Below are positions 33,522 to 42,777 of a DNA stretch of 64,000 bases, piece after piece. Source of the DNA: Cellulosimicrobium arenosum (GTDB lineage: Bacteria; Actinomycetota; Actinomycetes; Actinomycetales; Cellulomonadaceae); assembly GCF_014837295.1 (NCBI RefSeq), contig NZ_JACYHB010000004.1:186001-250000 (forward strand), given 5' to 3'. Position 1 is the stretch's first letter; each line of letters opens with the position of its first letter. The translations under genes and the position numbers were made by a program. The notes beneath the pieces are model-generated. The model saw nothing but the letters and a program-made list of their open reading frames with translations, was not told the origin of the DNA and did no database searches.

Positions 33522-33707
33522 GTGTGGTGGTTGGTGATCGGAAGCCTGCTGCTCGCACTCGGCGGCGTGGTGACGTCGGCTGCGCGCCGCGTCGCCCGTG
33601 CGCGCTCGCGGTCGACCGGCGCCCACGGGATGGCGGTGGGCTGCGGGATGAGCCTGATCGTCTGGGGCGGTGCCTTCGTCGTCGTCGGTTGTGTGACACG
33701 GCTGTGA
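33522..33707 (+). CDS. Possible 61-aa membrane protein
   Basis: This short open frame from GTG 33522 predicts two hydrophobic helices (WWLVIGSLLLALGGVVTSA and GMSLIVWGGAFVVVGCV) separated by a basic loop, a credible small membrane protein. No family was recognised and the ribosome site is weak. It lies between the PIN gene and tRNA-Lys. Confidence 0.4.
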   Translation: MWWLVIGSLLLALGGVVTSAARRVARARSRSTGAHGMAVGCGMSLIVWGGAFVVVGCVTRL

Positions 33708-33772
33708 GCACTCGCCGGGAGGACGCCACGACCGCGCTGCTGTCCGACGGCGCCGCACTCTCAGGCAGGGGG

Positions 33773-33845
33773 TGGGCCCCCCGGGGTTCGAACCCGGAAC
33801 CTACGGATTAAAAGTCCGCAGCTCTGCCAGTTGAGCTAGAGGCCC
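33773..33845 (-). tRNA. tRNA-Lys (TTT)
   Basis: A 73-nt cloverleaf. The anticodon loop is CTTTTAA, the acceptor is GGGCCTC/GGGGCCC with discriminator A, and the T-loop is TTCGAAC. CCA is not encoded. Confidence 0.95.
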
Positions 33846-34092
33846 GCAGCGCGGAGCGCCGCGGCGCCCAGGCTACGCGATCGCGTGCTCACGCCAGGGC
33901 GTTCCCGGCCACGGCGGGGGTCGCGGGCGCAGGGTACGCGTGCACCGCCGGGACGCGTCCTCGGTCTTGCCCAGTGGGAACTTCGTTGAGACGGGCCCCA
34001 TGCGCTTGCATGCGCGTCTCGACCTTGCTTGGTTGGTAGGGACCGAGGGGACGTGTCCCGCACGGCCCCACCCGGCTACGAGAGGAGCTCTC

Positions 34093-34374
34093 GTGCTTAC
34101 CTTGACCGACAACGCCCGTACCGCTGTCCAGGATCTTGCCACGCAGGCCGGTGTCCCCGAGGGAGGCGGTCTGCGGATCGCCGAGTCCACGGATCAGGCC
34201 GGCAGCTTCGAGCTCGCGCTCGTCCCCGCACCTCAGCCCGAGGACGCCGTCGTCGAGAACGGCGAGGCGAAGGTCTTCGTGGAGTCCACCACGGTGCAGA
34301 CCCTCACCGACCTCACGCTCGACACCGACCCCAACGCGCAGGGACCGTCCTTCGTGCTCACGCCGCAGGGCTGA
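34093..34374 (+). CDS. HesB/IscA-like protein without cysteines
   Basis: This 93-aa protein has the HesB/IscA-type fold signature (LTLTDNARTAVQDLATQAG, then GGLRIAESTD and a VFVESTTVQTL segment) but contains no Cys at all, so it cannot bind iron or an Fe-S cluster through the usual Cys triad. It may be a structural relative with a different role. GTG 34093 follows AGAGGAG. A terminator hairpin lies at 34442-34473. The gene is alone. Confidence 0.85.
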   Translation: MLTLTDNARTAVQDLATQAGVPEGGGLRIAESTDQAGSFELALVPAPQPEDAVVENGEAKVFVESTTVQTLTDLTLDTDPNAQGPSFVLTPQG

Positions 34375-34441
34375 GGTCTCCCGACCGCGCACGCCGCCGG
34401 TCGAACGACGCGCCGCCTCTCACGGTGCGTCCTCGGATCTC

Positions 34442-34473
34442 ACGACGGGCCGTCCTGCGGGGCGGCCCGTCGT
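34442..34473. terminator. Terminator between convergent HesB-like and M50 genes
   Basis: A 14-bp stem (34442-34455 with 34460-34473, one G-U pair) with a TGCG tetraloop, between two convergent genes. Confidence 0.75.
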
Positions 34474-34508
34474 CGTGCGTCCGCAGCCGTGCCGGACGCG
34501 CGGCGGGC

Positions 34509-35270
34509 TCAGGTCGCCGGTCCGACGATCCACCAGGCGCCCAGGGCTGCCGCCCCGAGCGTGACGACGAGGAAGACGCCGACCCAGAGCAGACCGGGCA
34601 GGTGCGTGAGCCGCGCGAGGATGTCGGCGTCCGACGACGAGCCGAGCCCGCGCGAGCGCTGCACCTGCAGCTCCAGCACGGGCCGCACGGCACCGAGCAG
34701 CAAGAACCAGGTCACCGCGTACGCGACCGCGCTCTGCACGTCCGGCGGTGCCCACCAGGACACGCCGACGAGTGCCGCGCCGCTGACGAGCACGGACCAC
34801 AGGCCGAACCAGTTGCGGATCTGCAGCAGCACGAGCCCGAGCAGCAGGACGAGCAGCCACAGCAGGCCGACGGCGTAGCCCTGCCGCAGCAGCGCCGCGG
34901 CGCCGAGCCCGACCAGACCGGGGCCGACGTAGCCCATGAATGCCGTGAGGATCATGCCGAACCCGCGGGGACGGCCCGCGGAGACGGTCAGCCCGGACGT
35001 GTCGGAGTGCAGGCGGATCCCGGACAGCTGCCGCCCGGTGAGCAGCGCGGCGAGCGCGTGCGCGCCCTCGTGGGCGATCGTCACGACGTGCCGGGCGACG
35101 TGCCAGACGGGCGTCACGAGCACGATCGACGATGCGACCGCCCCCATGGCGAGCACCACGGCCGGCTCCGGGGGAGCGACGGACGTCGTCGCGGCGTCCC
35201 AGACCTGCCCGACGACGTCCGTCACGCCGGTCCACACGCTCGCGTCCGTCTCGGGTTCCACGCGCGACAT
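34509..35270 (-). CDS. M50-family membrane metallopeptidase
   Basis: This 253-aa integral membrane protein has the zinc motif H67-E68-G-A-H71 in VTIAHEGAHALAALLTGR, just after the first transmembrane helix, and about six helices overall. This matches the actinobacterial 'M50 family metallopeptidase' type. The substrate is unknown. Start ATG 35270 gives an N-terminus MSRVEPETD. A large hairpin lies 55 bp upstream. Confidence 0.86.
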   Translation of the reverse strand: MSRVEPETDASVWTGVTDVVGQVWDAATTSVAPPEPAVVLAMGAVASSIVLVTPVWHVARHVVTIAHEGAHALAALLTGRQLSGIRLHSDTSGLTVSAGRPRGFGMILTAFMGYVGPGLVGLGAAALLRQGYAVGLLWLLVLLLGLVLLQIRNWFGLWSVLVSGAALVGVSWWAPPDVQSAVAYAVTWFLLLGAVRPVLELQVQRSRGLGSSSDADILARLTHLPGLLWVGVFLVVTLGAAALGAWWIVGPAT

Positions 35271-35325
35271 TCCACCACAGCCCTCTGCCGACCAGGTGCC
35301 ACAGGCCGACAACGCCGCCACGCGT

Positions 35326-35386
35326 CGTCGAACACACCATGGGGGTCGTCTCGTGCCTGAAGACGACCCCCATGTCGTGTTCGACG
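35326..35386. repeat. Long near-perfect inverted repeat (26-bp arms)
   Basis: The 26-nt arms 35326-35351 and 35361-35386 pair at 24 of 26 positions around a 9-nt loop. It lies between the divergent M50 and helicase genes, so it is not an ordinary convergent terminator. It may be a copy of a dispersed palindromic element or an RNA control element for either gene. Confidence 0.75.
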
Positions 35387-35444
35387 GGATGGGGGGCGGG
35401 GTGGGGGCGGGGGCGGAGGGGATAGGGGGGTAGGGGGGTAGGGG
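35386..35444 (+). other. G-tract region with G-quadruplex potential
   Basis: About 59 nt of almost pure purine with more than six runs of four to six Gs separated by 1-3 nt on the + strand. It begins immediately after the long hairpin and ends ~150 bp upstream of the DEAD-box helicase start. It meets the usual G-quadruplex pattern in DNA and possibly in the helicase leader RNA. Confidence 0.7.
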
Positions 35445-35593
35445 TGATGCTCGACACGTCGGACGTGGGGACGGCGGTCGGCGTGAGACACTGGGTCGGT
35501 AGGGCAGCGTGACTGCGCGCCCAGCGTCGTGGAGATCCCCCCGGATTGCGTGCGGCGGACCCCGACTCCAGCCTTCGAGAGGCCTTTCTTCCT

Positions 35594-37111
35594 GTGACTT
35601 CCTTTGCCGACTTCGGCCTGCCCACCCCTGTCGTGCGAGAGCTCTCGCGCCAGGGCATCGACTCCCCGTTCCCCATCCAGACCGCGACGCTGCCCGACTC
35701 GATGAAGGGTCGCGACGTCCTCGGTCGCGGTCGTACGGGTTCCGGCAAGACGCTCGCGTTTTCGCTGCCGACCGTCGCCCGGCTCGCCGAGGCGAAGACG
35801 TCGCGCCACCCGCGCCGACCCCGCGCGCTCGTGCTGTGCCCCACGCGTGAGCTCGCCAACCAGATCGCCGCCACGATGGAGCCCGTCGCGAAGGCCCTGG
35901 GCCTGGTGACGACGACGATCTTCGGCGGCGTCGCGCAGTCGCGCCAGGTCTCCGCGCTCAACGGCGGCGTGGACATCGTCATCGCGTGCCCCGGTCGCCT
36001 CGAGGACCTGCTCAACCAGCGCGTGCTGACGCTCGACGGCATCGAGATCACCGTCCTGGACGAGGCCGACCACATGGCCGACCTCGGGTTCCTCCCCGGC
36101 GTCAAGCGCATCATGGACAAGACCCCGAAGAAGGGTCAGCGCATGCTGTTCTCCGCGACGCTCGACAACGGCGTGGACCAGCTCGTCAAGCGTTACCTGA
36201 GCAACCCGGTGCGCCACTCGGTGGACGACGCCGCGGCAGCGCCCCCGCAGATGACGCACCACATCCTCGCCGTGCGCGACGCGGAGATGAAGAAGGAGAT
36301 CGTGCACGCCCTCGCGTCGGGCACCGGCCGCCGCGTGCTGTTCATGCGCACCAAGCACCAGGCCAAGAAGCTCGCGAAGCAGCTCACGGCCTCCGGCGTC
36401 CCCGCGGTCGACCTGCACGGCAACCTCGGCCAGGGAGCGCGCGAGCGCAACCTCGAGGCGTTCTCGTCGGGCTCCGTGAAGGTCCTCGTCGCCACCGACA
36501 TCGCGGCGCGCGGGATCCACGTGGACGACATCGAGCTCGTCGTGCACGTCGACCCGCCGGCCGAGCACAAGGCGTACCTGCACCGCTCGGGTCGAACGGC
36601 CCGCGCAGGCTCGGAGGGCGTCGTCGTGACGGTCATGCTCCCCGAGCAGCGCGGTGACGTCCGCGACCTGACCCGCAAGGCGAAGATCACGGCGCAGCCG
36701 AAGCAGGTCGCGCCCGGTGACTCGACGATGGCGGGACTCGTCGGCGACGTCGCGCCCTATGTCCGACCGGCCGACATCACGCCGCCGCAGACCCAGGCGA
36801 AGCGTGGCACGACGTCCACCAACGGCGGCTCGCGCGCCTCGCGTCGCGGTCGCGGCACCGGCTCGGGCGGCGGCCAGCCCCAGGGCTCCGGGCAGCGCAC
36901 GACGGCGCAGCGTTCCTCCGGCGGGTCCGGTCGTTCTGGCGGCCAGGGGAGCGGAGGCCAGTCCCGTGGCGGGCAGCCGCGCGGCGGCCAGTCCGGTGCC
37001 GGCGCGTCCGGCGGCGGTCAGGGCGGATCGGGCCGTCGCCGCGGCGGCAGCGGTCGCGCGCAGCGCCCCGCGGGCGGCACGGTCTACTCGACCTCGTCGT
37101 CCTCGCGCTGA
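35594..37111 (+). CDS. DEAD-box RNA helicase
   Basis: This 505-aa ATP-dependent RNA helicase has motif [17 protein letters not shown] (Ia), CPGRLEDLL (Ib), DEAD ([13 protein letters not shown]), [14 protein letters not shown] (V) and [10 protein letters not shown] (VI), with the Q-motif FADFGLP...PFPIQ at the start. The C-terminal ~110 residues are an RGG/GGQ-rich low-complexity tail suited to RNA binding or condensate formation. Start GTG 35594 fits the family N-terminus and has GAGAGG 11 nt upstream; an in-frame ATG at 35546 is possible. The unusual G-rich leader precedes it. Confidence 0.94.
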   Translation: MTSFADFGLPTPVVRELSRQGIDSPFPIQTATLPDSMKGRDVLGRGRTGSGKTLAFSLPTVARLAEAKTSRHPRRPRALVLCPTRELANQIAATMEPVAKALGLVTTTIFGGVAQSRQVSALNGGVDIVIACPGRLEDLLNQRVLTLDGIEITVLDEADHMADLGFLPGVKRIMDKTPKKGQRMLFSATLDNGVDQLVKRYLSNPVRHSVDDAAAAPPQMTHHILAVRDAEMKKEIVHALASGTGRRVLFMRTKHQAKKLAKQLTASGVPAVDLHGNLGQGARERNLEAFSSGSVKVLVATDIAARGIHVDDIELVVHVDPPAEHKAYLHRSGRTARAGSEGVVVTVMLPEQRGDVRDLTRKAKITAQPKQVAPGDSTMAGLVGDVAPYVRPADITPPQTQAKRGTTSTNGGSRASRRGRGTGSGGGQPQGSGQRTTAQRSSGGSGRSGGQGSGGQSRGGQPRGGQSGAGASGGGQGGSGRRRGGSGRAQRPAGGTVYSTSSSSR

Positions 37112-37157
37112 GCAGATCGACGAACCCCTGTCGTGGGGGGCGGCCCCGGCGCGCCCC

Positions 37158-37181
37158 CCGCCCGGCCCCGGCCCCGGGCGG
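37158..37181 (+). terminator. Possible terminator after the helicase gene
   Basis: An 8-bp stem CCGCCCGG/CCGGGCGG in a very GC-rich gap of 197 bp. The same gap holds an uninterrupted run of 11 Gs at 37200-37210. Confidence 0.35.
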
Positions 37182-37308
37182 TGCTCTGTGCGCGCCACCG
37201 GGGGGGGGGGCCGCGCCCGGGCGGGGCAGCGGCCGGGCCCGCGGCCCACGGTCGTCCGTCCTGGAACATCGACCGCGTGCGCGCGGTTGGGATGGTCGGA
37301 GGTGGATC

Positions 37309-37734
37309 ATGACCGACAAGACCCACGACAACCAGCACTACGAGGTCGCGCGGACCGACGACGAGTGGCGCAGCGAGCTGTCGCCCCAGGAGTACGCGGT
37401 CCTGCGTCAGGCCGGCACCGAGCGCGCGTGGACCGGTGAGCTGCTCGACGAGAAGCGCACCGGCGTCTACCGGTGTCGCGCGTGCGGCAACGAGCTGTTC
37501 CGATCGGACACCAAGTTCGACTCCCACTGCGGGTGGCCGAGCTTCTTCAGCCCGCTCGCGGGCGACCGTGTCGAGCTCCTGACGGACGCGAGCCTCGGGA
37601 TGGTGCGCACCGAGGTGCGCTGCGCCCGGTGCGGCTCGCACCTGGGGCACGTGTTCGACGACGCCCCGCAGACCCCGACGGGCGACCGGTTCTGCATGAA
37701 CTCGGTCAGCCTGACGTTCGAGGCGGCGGAGTAG
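37309..37734 (+). CDS. msrB: Peptide-methionine (R)-S-oxide reductase
   Basis: MsrB repairs methionine-R-sulfoxide in proteins. The 141-aa protein has the structural zinc site C56-x2-C59 and C105-x2-C108, the CGWPSFF motif, and the catalytic Cys129 in [11 protein letters not shown] 37309 follows GGAGGTGGATC. Its end overlaps the convergent DUF2809 gene by 29 bp. Confidence 0.96.
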   Translation: MTDKTHDNQHYEVARTDDEWRSELSPQEYAVLRQAGTERAWTGELLDEKRTGVYRCRACGNELFRSDTKFDSHCGWPSFFSPLAGDRVELLTDASLGMVRTEVRCARCGSHLGHVFDDAPQTPTGDRFCMNSVSLTFEAAE

Positions 37735-38143
37735 CCACGGGGGTCGCGCGCCGCCCCGGGCGGCGTGCGGCCGCCCGCCCGACGACAAGGTCGGTGCCCG
37801 CCGTCAGCGCGACGCCGACCGCATAGCAGGCGAGGTCCCGCACCGCGAACGTGCTGCCCAGCAGCCAGGCCGCGGGCGGGACCGCGTCGTTCACGGCGCT
37901 CGCGACGCCCGTGGCCTGCAGGCCCTCGACCGCCCAGCACCAGCTGAGGGCGAGACCGCCCGCCGCCGCGACACGCAGGCGGGGCACGAGCAGGACCAGG
38001 AGCGTGTAGACCGCGACCGCGTACAGGACGTCACCGAGGACGTCCCCCGTCGCGCCCGCGACCTGTGTCGTGGTGACGACACCGGCCACCACGACCAGCA
38101 CGAGGCAGCCCGCGACGACGCCGCGGCGTCGTCGCCGGGTCAC
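37706..38143 (-). CDS. DUF2809 membrane protein
   Basis: This 145-aa protein has four hydrophobic helices and the DUF2809-like core [20 protein letters not shown], with [14 protein letters not shown]. Its function is unknown. GTG 38143 starts 12 bp after the marR stop, so it is probably in the same operon as the MarR regulator. The 3' end overlaps msrB tail-to-tail by 29 bp. Confidence 0.8.
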   Translation of the reverse strand: MTRRRRRGVVAGCLVLVVVAGVVTTTQVAGATGDVLGDVLYAVAVYTLLVLLVPRLRVAAAGGLALSWCWAVEGLQATGVASAVNDAVPPAAWLLGSTFAVRDLACYAVGVALTAGTDLVVGRAAARRPGRRATPVATPPPRTSG

Positions 38144-38155
38144 CGGGTCACCGGC

Positions 38156-38656
38156 TCACCGGGAAGCGTTCCAGCGGACCACGTCGTCGGAGTAGCGGTG
38201 CAGCAGGCCCGCGAGGGTCGCGACGTCGTCGGGCTGCCACCGGGACAGCGCCTCGGTGATCGACGCGACCCGGCCGGTGTGCGCCGCGTGCAGGCGGGTC
38301 CTCCCGTCGGGCGTGAGGGTGATGAGCTGCCCGCGGGAGTCCTCGGGGTCGACGTCGCGTGCGACGAGGCCGAGATCGAAGAGGCGGCTGAGCTGACGCG
38401 AGATCGTCGCCCGCCCGACGCCGAAGTGTGCCGCGAGCTCGGACCCGCGGATCCCGGGCTGGTCCGCGATGTGGGCGAGTAGCGGGTAGGCGCTGGCATC
38501 GAGGTCGGGATGGATCCGGCGTGCCATCGCGCCGGCGACGGCGCCGGCGCGGCGCAGCAGCGTCCGCAGCTCGCGTTCCAGCTCGACGTACGCGTCGTCC
38601 GGGGCGGGGGAGTCTGCGGCGTCTGCGGCGGGCGTCTCGGGGGGCACAGGCCCCAT
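38156..38656 (-). CDS. MarR-family regulator
   Basis: This 166-aa winged-helix protein contains RIHPDLDASAYPLLAHIADQ, recognition helix ELAAHFGVGRATISRQLSRL, and wing DPEDSRGQLITLTPDGR. It probably regulates itself and the downstream DUF2809 gene. ATG 38656 is chosen. There is no palindrome as clear as those at the other MarR genes here. An acidic, Pro/Ala-rich N-terminal 20 residues are unusual. Confidence 0.87.
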   Translation of the reverse strand: MGPVPPETPAADAADSPAPDDAYVELERELRTLLRRAGAVAGAMARRIHPDLDASAYPLLAHIADQPGIRGSELAAHFGVGRATISRQLSRLFDLGLVARDVDPEDSRGQLITLTPDGRTRLHAAHTGRVASITEALSRWQPDDVATLAGLLHRYSDDVVRWNASR

Positions 38657-38758
38657 TCTGACGTGAAGGACCTCTCGGGGCCACCATCCGGGGCAGAATC
38701 CACCCGTCGGGCACGCTGCCGGACGGTGTCGCCGCGTGCCGGCACAGGTCCGGACGCA

Positions 38759-38799
38759 CCGCGGGGCGGGTCCGGGCGGATGCCGGACCCGCCCCGCGG
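38759..38799 (-). terminator. Terminator of the marR-efflux operon
   Basis: A 16-bp stem (38759-38774 with 38784-38799) and 9-nt loop, 15 bp beyond the stop of the DHA2 transporter gene. Confidence 0.85.
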
Positions 38800-38814
38800 G
38801 CTGGTGGACGAGGG

Positions 38815-40560
38815 TCAGCGCGCCGGTCGGTCCTGCACCGGCTCGTCGTCGACGACCCCACCCATCGCGTAGGCGTCCGCGAGGGTCGACTCCGTCTCCT
38901 CGCGCAGCGTGATGCGGCCCTCGGACTCGTCGACCGGTGCGTCGTCCGGGATGCCGTCGGTCGCGGCCTCCCGCTCGAGACGCTCCTGGAGGCCGGTCTT
39001 GGTGCCGAGGGGGATCTCCTTGAGGAAGGACACCGCGACGAGCGCGACGAGCGCCAGCGGCACCGCCACGAGGAAGATCTCTGCGATCCCGTCGCCGTAG
39101 GACTTCTCGACCAGGTCGCGGATCGGGCCCGGCAGGGTCGACACGTCGGGGACAGCGCTCGCGCCGCCCATCGACTCGGCCGGGACGCCCAGCCTGGTGA
39201 GCCCGGACTGGATCGACGTCGAGACGGAGCTGGCCAGCACGGCACCCAGCACCGACACGCCGATGGCGCCACCGAGCGTGCGGAAGAACGCGACCGTCGA
39301 GGTGCCCGACCCCATCTCGGACACGTCCAGCGTGTTCTGCACCGCGAGGACGAGGTTCTGCATGAGCATGCCCATCGAGCTGCCGAGGCCGAACAGGAAC
39401 AGGCTGATGAGGACGAAGCTCGTGTGGTAGTCGATCGTCGACAGGGCGAACAGCGAGACCGTGAGCAGCACGGCCCCGGAGACCATGATCGCCTTGTAGC
39501 GACCGAACCGCGTGATGAGCTGGCCGAACAGCATCGAGGCGACGAACGTCCCGATGATCATGGGGATCGTGAGGAGACCGGACTCGGTGGGGGTCTTGCC
39601 CCGTGCGACCTGCATGTACTGGCTCAGGAACACGGCGGTGCCGAACATCGCGACGCCCACCGCGACGCTCGCGACGACCGCGAGGACGAAGGTGCGGTTC
39701 TTGAACAGGCCCAGCGGGATGATCGGCTCGGGAGTGACCCGCTCGACCAGCACGGCCGCGACGAGCGCGGCGAGGGCGCCACCGACCATGACGAAGGTCT
39801 GCCAGGAGAGCCACTCGAAGTTGTTCCCGGCGAACGTCACCCAGAGCAGGAGGGTCGCCACGCCGGCGCTGATGAGGCCCGCGCCCCAGTAGTCGATCTT
39901 CACGACGCGGCGCGCGACCTTGGGCAGGTGCAGCGTGCGCTGCAGGACGACGATCGCGGCGAGCGCGAAGGGCAGGCCGACGAAGAAGTTCAGCCGCCAG
40001 CTCACCGTGTCGGTGAGCACGCCGCCGAGCAGCGGCCCGCCGATCTGGCTGACCGCCATGATCCCGCCCATGAGGCCCATGAACTTGCCGCGCTCGCGCG
40101 GGGAGATGATGTCGGCGACGAGCACGGTCGCCAGGGCCATCAGACCACCGGCGCCGAGGCCCTGGAAGGCACGGAAGGTGATGAGGGTGCCGACGTTCTG
40201 GGAGAGGCCGGCGAGTGCCGAGGACACGACGGCGACCACGAGCGCGATCTGGATGAGGACCTTGCGGTTGGTCAGGTCGGCGAGCTTGCCCCAGATCGGG
40301 GTGGAGATCGTCATGGCGAGCAGCGTCGCGGTGACGACCCAGGTGTACGACGACTGGGACCCGTCCAGGTCGCTGATGATCTTGGGGAGCGAGCTCGAGA
40401 CGATGGAGCTCGCGAGGATCGCCACGAACATGCCGAGCAGGATCCCCGAGAGGGACTCCAGGGTCTCGCGGCGGGTCATGGCGGGTGCGGGGGCCGTGGC
40501 CCGGTCCGGTCCGGTCGGCTGGGCCGCGCCGGCGGTCTGCGCTGATGCGGTGCTGGTCAT
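38815..40560 (-). CDS. DHA2-family MFS drug efflux transporter (EmrB/QacA type)
   Basis: This 581-aa, 14-helix proton antiporter is predicted to export toxic compounds. Motifs include GKLADLTNRKVL (motif A) and RAFQGLGAGGLMAL, with ISPRERGKFMGLMGG and GPLLGGVLTD (motif C-like). A cytoplasmic acidic C-terminal tail of about 55 residues follows. ATG 40560 overlaps the stop of the upstream marR gene (ATGA), so the two are coupled. The drug substrate is unknown. Confidence 0.93.
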   Translation of the reverse strand: MTSTASAQTAGAAQPTGPDRATAPAPAMTRRETLESLSGILLGMFVAILASSIVSSSLPKIISDLDGSQSSYTWVVTATLLAMTISTPIWGKLADLTNRKVLIQIALVVAVVSSALAGLSQNVGTLITFRAFQGLGAGGLMALATVLVADIISPRERGKFMGLMGGIMAVSQIGGPLLGGVLTDTVSWRLNFFVGLPFALAAIVVLQRTLHLPKVARRVVKIDYWGAGLISAGVATLLLWVTFAGNNFEWLSWQTFVMVGGALAALVAAVLVERVTPEPIIPLGLFKNRTFVLAVVASVAVGVAMFGTAVFLSQYMQVARGKTPTESGLLTIPMIIGTFVASMLFGQLITRFGRYKAIMVSGAVLLTVSLFALSTIDYHTSFVLISLFLFGLGSSMGMLMQNLVLAVQNTLDVSEMGSGTSTVAFFRTLGGAIGVSVLGAVLASSVSTSIQSGLTRLGVPAESMGGASAVPDVSTLPGPIRDLVEKSYGDGIAEIFLVAVPLALVALVAVSFLKEIPLGTKTGLQERLEREAATDGIPDDAPVDESEGRITLREETESTLADAYAMGGVVDDEPVQDRPAR

Positions 40561-41099
40561 GCGGTGTGGTGCTCCTTCGAGGTCGCCGGGTCGGCGGGGG
40601 CGAGAGGTGTGGTGGGCGTGGTGAGGCCGTCGGCGACGGCCGCGGTGACTCGCGTCACCTGCTGCGTGGCCTCGTCGATCTCGTCGTCGGTCCAGCTCGC
40701 GAACAGCTCGGAGCTGATGCGGTGGACGATCTCGTCGGACCGTCGCATGACATGGCGGCCGGCCTCGGTGAGCTCGACGGTGCGCGCGCGCCGGTCGTCG
40801 TCGTCCACCGTGCGGCGGGCCAGGCCGTCGTCGACCAGGTGGCTGACCTGACGGCTCGCGACCGACAGGTCGACGCGCAGCATCGCGGCGATGTCGCTCA
40901 CCTGGACGGACCCGCAGCGGTCGAGCATGCGGAGCATGCCGAGCGCGGCGCGGGGAAGGTCGAGGTCGCGGGCGATGCGGGCCGCGCTCTCGCGCTGGAC
41001 GCGCGCGAGGTCGTCGAGAGCGCTGATCAGTGCGGAGACGGACGGGCTCGTCGTGCGGGCGAGCGAGGTCTCGCTCGCGACGAGGGGGGTGACGGACAC
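40557..41099 (-). CDS. MarR-family regulator of the efflux operon
   Basis: This 180-aa winged-helix repressor has recognition helix SDIAAMLRVDLSVASRQVSH and wing DDDDRRARTVELTEAG. It probably represses itself and the DHA2 pump and is relieved by the exported compound. GTG 41099 has AAGGAG at good spacing. A large inverted repeat just upstream (41111-41155) is the likely operator. Confidence 0.9.
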   Translation of the reverse strand: MSVTPLVASETSLARTTSPSVSALISALDDLARVQRESAARIARDLDLPRAALGMLRMLDRCGSVQVSDIAAMLRVDLSVASRQVSHLVDDGLARRTVDDDDRRARTVELTEAGRHVMRRSDEIVHRISSELFASWTDDEIDEATQQVTRVTAAVADGLTTPTTPLAPADPATSKEHHTA

Positions 41100-41110
41100 G
41101 GGAACTCCTT

Positions 41111-41155
41111 GGTTGCTGAAGGCAAGCGTACGCCTATCAATTGCTTGCAGCAACC
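41111..41155 (-). promoter_or_regulatory. Operator/promoter region of marR-DHA2 operon
   Basis: An inverted repeat with outer arms GGTTGCTG (41111-41118) and CAGCAACC (41148-41155) and inner arms GCAAGC (41122-41127) and GCTTGC (41143-41148), AT-enriched in the middle. It lies 12-56 bp before the marR start. Confidence 0.65.
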
Positions 41156-41200
41156 ATGTGGAGGTGATCTACGTCATCGTGGGCAGCGCCGCCCGTCCCG

Positions 41201-42649
41201 TCACCCGGCAGACGGACGGACGGGCTGGTTGCCCATGTCCTCGAGCTCGACGCCCTTCGTCTCGGGGACCTTCCCGAGGACGAAGAAGAACGAGAGCGCC
41301 GCGAAGACGGCGAACATCAGGTACGGGACGGAGGCGCCGAACGTGTCGAGCAGCGGGGGGAAGCTGATCGTGATCGCGAAGTTGGCGAGCCACTGCGCCA
41401 TCGCGGCCACGCCGAGCGCTGCGGCGCGGATCCGGTTGGGGAACATCTCACCGAGCAGCACCCAGACGAGCGGCCCCCACGTCGCGCCGAAGAACACGAC
41501 GAACAGGTTCGCCGCCACGAGCGCGATCGGCCCCCACGCGCCGGGCAGCGTGATGTCGTCGCCGCTCCCGCTCGACTGGGTGAACGCGAGGGACATGATC
41601 CCGAGGGTGATCGTCATCCCCACGGAGCCGATGAGCAGCAGCGGGCGGCGCCCGACCTTGTCGACCAGGGCGATCGCGATGAACGTGACCGCGACGTTGG
41701 TCACGGCGGTGATCGTGGAGAACAGGAACGACTGGCTCTCGTCGAAGCCGACGGACTGCCACAGGCTCGTCGAGTAGTAGAAGATCGCGTTGATCCCGAC
41801 GAACTGCTGGAACACCGAGAGCAGGATGCCGACCCAGACGATCGGCTTGAGCCCGAACCGCGGTCCCTTGAGCGTGCCCTCCTCGGCGTTCTTCTCGTCG
41901 ATGGCGATGGACCGGTGGATCTCGCGGACACGCTCCTCGACGTCCTCGTCCGGGCCGAGCACCGACGACAGGACCGCGCGCGCGTCGTCGTCCTGGTTCT
42001 TGGCGACGAGATAGCGCGGCGACTCGGGGATCCGCAGCGCCAGGATCGAGTACACGGCTGCAGGGACGACGGCCACGAGGAACATCCACCGCCAGGCCTC
42101 CCAGCCGAACCACAGCTCGTTGGCCGCGCCACCGGCGGCCTCGGCGAGCAGCTGGTCGGACAGGAGCGCGGCGAAGATACCGACCGTGATCGCGAGCTGC
42201 TGCAGCGAGCCCAGTCGCCCGCGCAGGGCGGCGGGCGCGATCTCCGCGATGTATGCGGGAGCGATCACCGAGGCGATGCCGATGCCGACGCCGGCCATGA
42301 AGCGCCAGATCGACAGGTCGATCGCGGACCACGCGATCGCGGACAGGATCGAGGAGACGAAGAAGAGCACGCCTCCGAACACCATCACGCGCGTGCGGCC
42401 CCAGCGGTCGGCGAGCTTGCCCCCGGACCAGGCCCCGAGCGCGCAACCCAGCAGCGCGACGGCGACGACGAGACCGGTCACGCCCGAGCTCAGGTCGAAC
42501 TGGCCCTCGATGGCCTCGACGGCCCCGTTGATGACGGAGCTGTCGAACCCGAAGAGGAACCCGCCGACCGCCGCGGCGACCGCGAGGGCTATCGCCTTGC
42601 GGTGCGCGCTGCGCGCGGTCACCGACCGTCCTGCGTCGTTGCTGGTCAT
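41201..42649 (-). CDS. Sugar porter (MFS) family transporter
   Basis: This 482-aa, 12-helix sugar/proton symporter-type protein has the family hallmarks GGFLFGFDSSVINGA, the RxGRR-like DRWGRTR and DKVGRRPLLL loops, PESPRYL after helix 6, FQQFVGINAIFYYS in helix 7 and PETKG at the C-terminus. It probably imports a hexose or pentose; the exact sugar is unknown. ATG 42649 is the start. It stands alone, divergent from a hypothetical gene. Confidence 0.93.
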   Translation of the reverse strand: MTSNDAGRSVTARSAHRKAIALAVAAAVGGFLFGFDSSVINGAVEAIEGQFDLSSGVTGLVVAVALLGCALGAWSGGKLADRWGRTRVMVFGGVLFFVSSILSAIAWSAIDLSIWRFMAGVGIGIASVIAPAYIAEIAPAALRGRLGSLQQLAITVGIFAALLSDQLLAEAAGGAANELWFGWEAWRWMFLVAVVPAAVYSILALRIPESPRYLVAKNQDDDARAVLSSVLGPDEDVEERVREIHRSIAIDEKNAEEGTLKGPRFGLKPIVWVGILLSVFQQFVGINAIFYYSTSLWQSVGFDESQSFLFSTITAVTNVAVTFIAIALVDKVGRRPLLLIGSVGMTITLGIMSLAFTQSSGSGDDITLPGAWGPIALVAANLFVVFFGATWGPLVWVLLGEMFPNRIRAAALGVAAMAQWLANFAITISFPPLLDTFGASVPYLMFAVFAALSFFFVLGKVPETKGVELEDMGNQPVRPSAG

Positions 42650-42777
42650 GGTTCCTCCGGTCCGTCACGTGGGGGTCGTGGTCACCCGTTTCGCCACTGT
42701 AGGACGGTGCGTCCGGCGCTGCCCGACGAATGGGGGCCGCAGGCCCGTGCCCACCGCGACGGGTGCAGACTGGGTCG

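Noticed and set aside
37112-37308. Coding frames in the GC-homopolymer gap
   Set aside because: They are driven only by composition and lack starts, ribosome sites or similarity.
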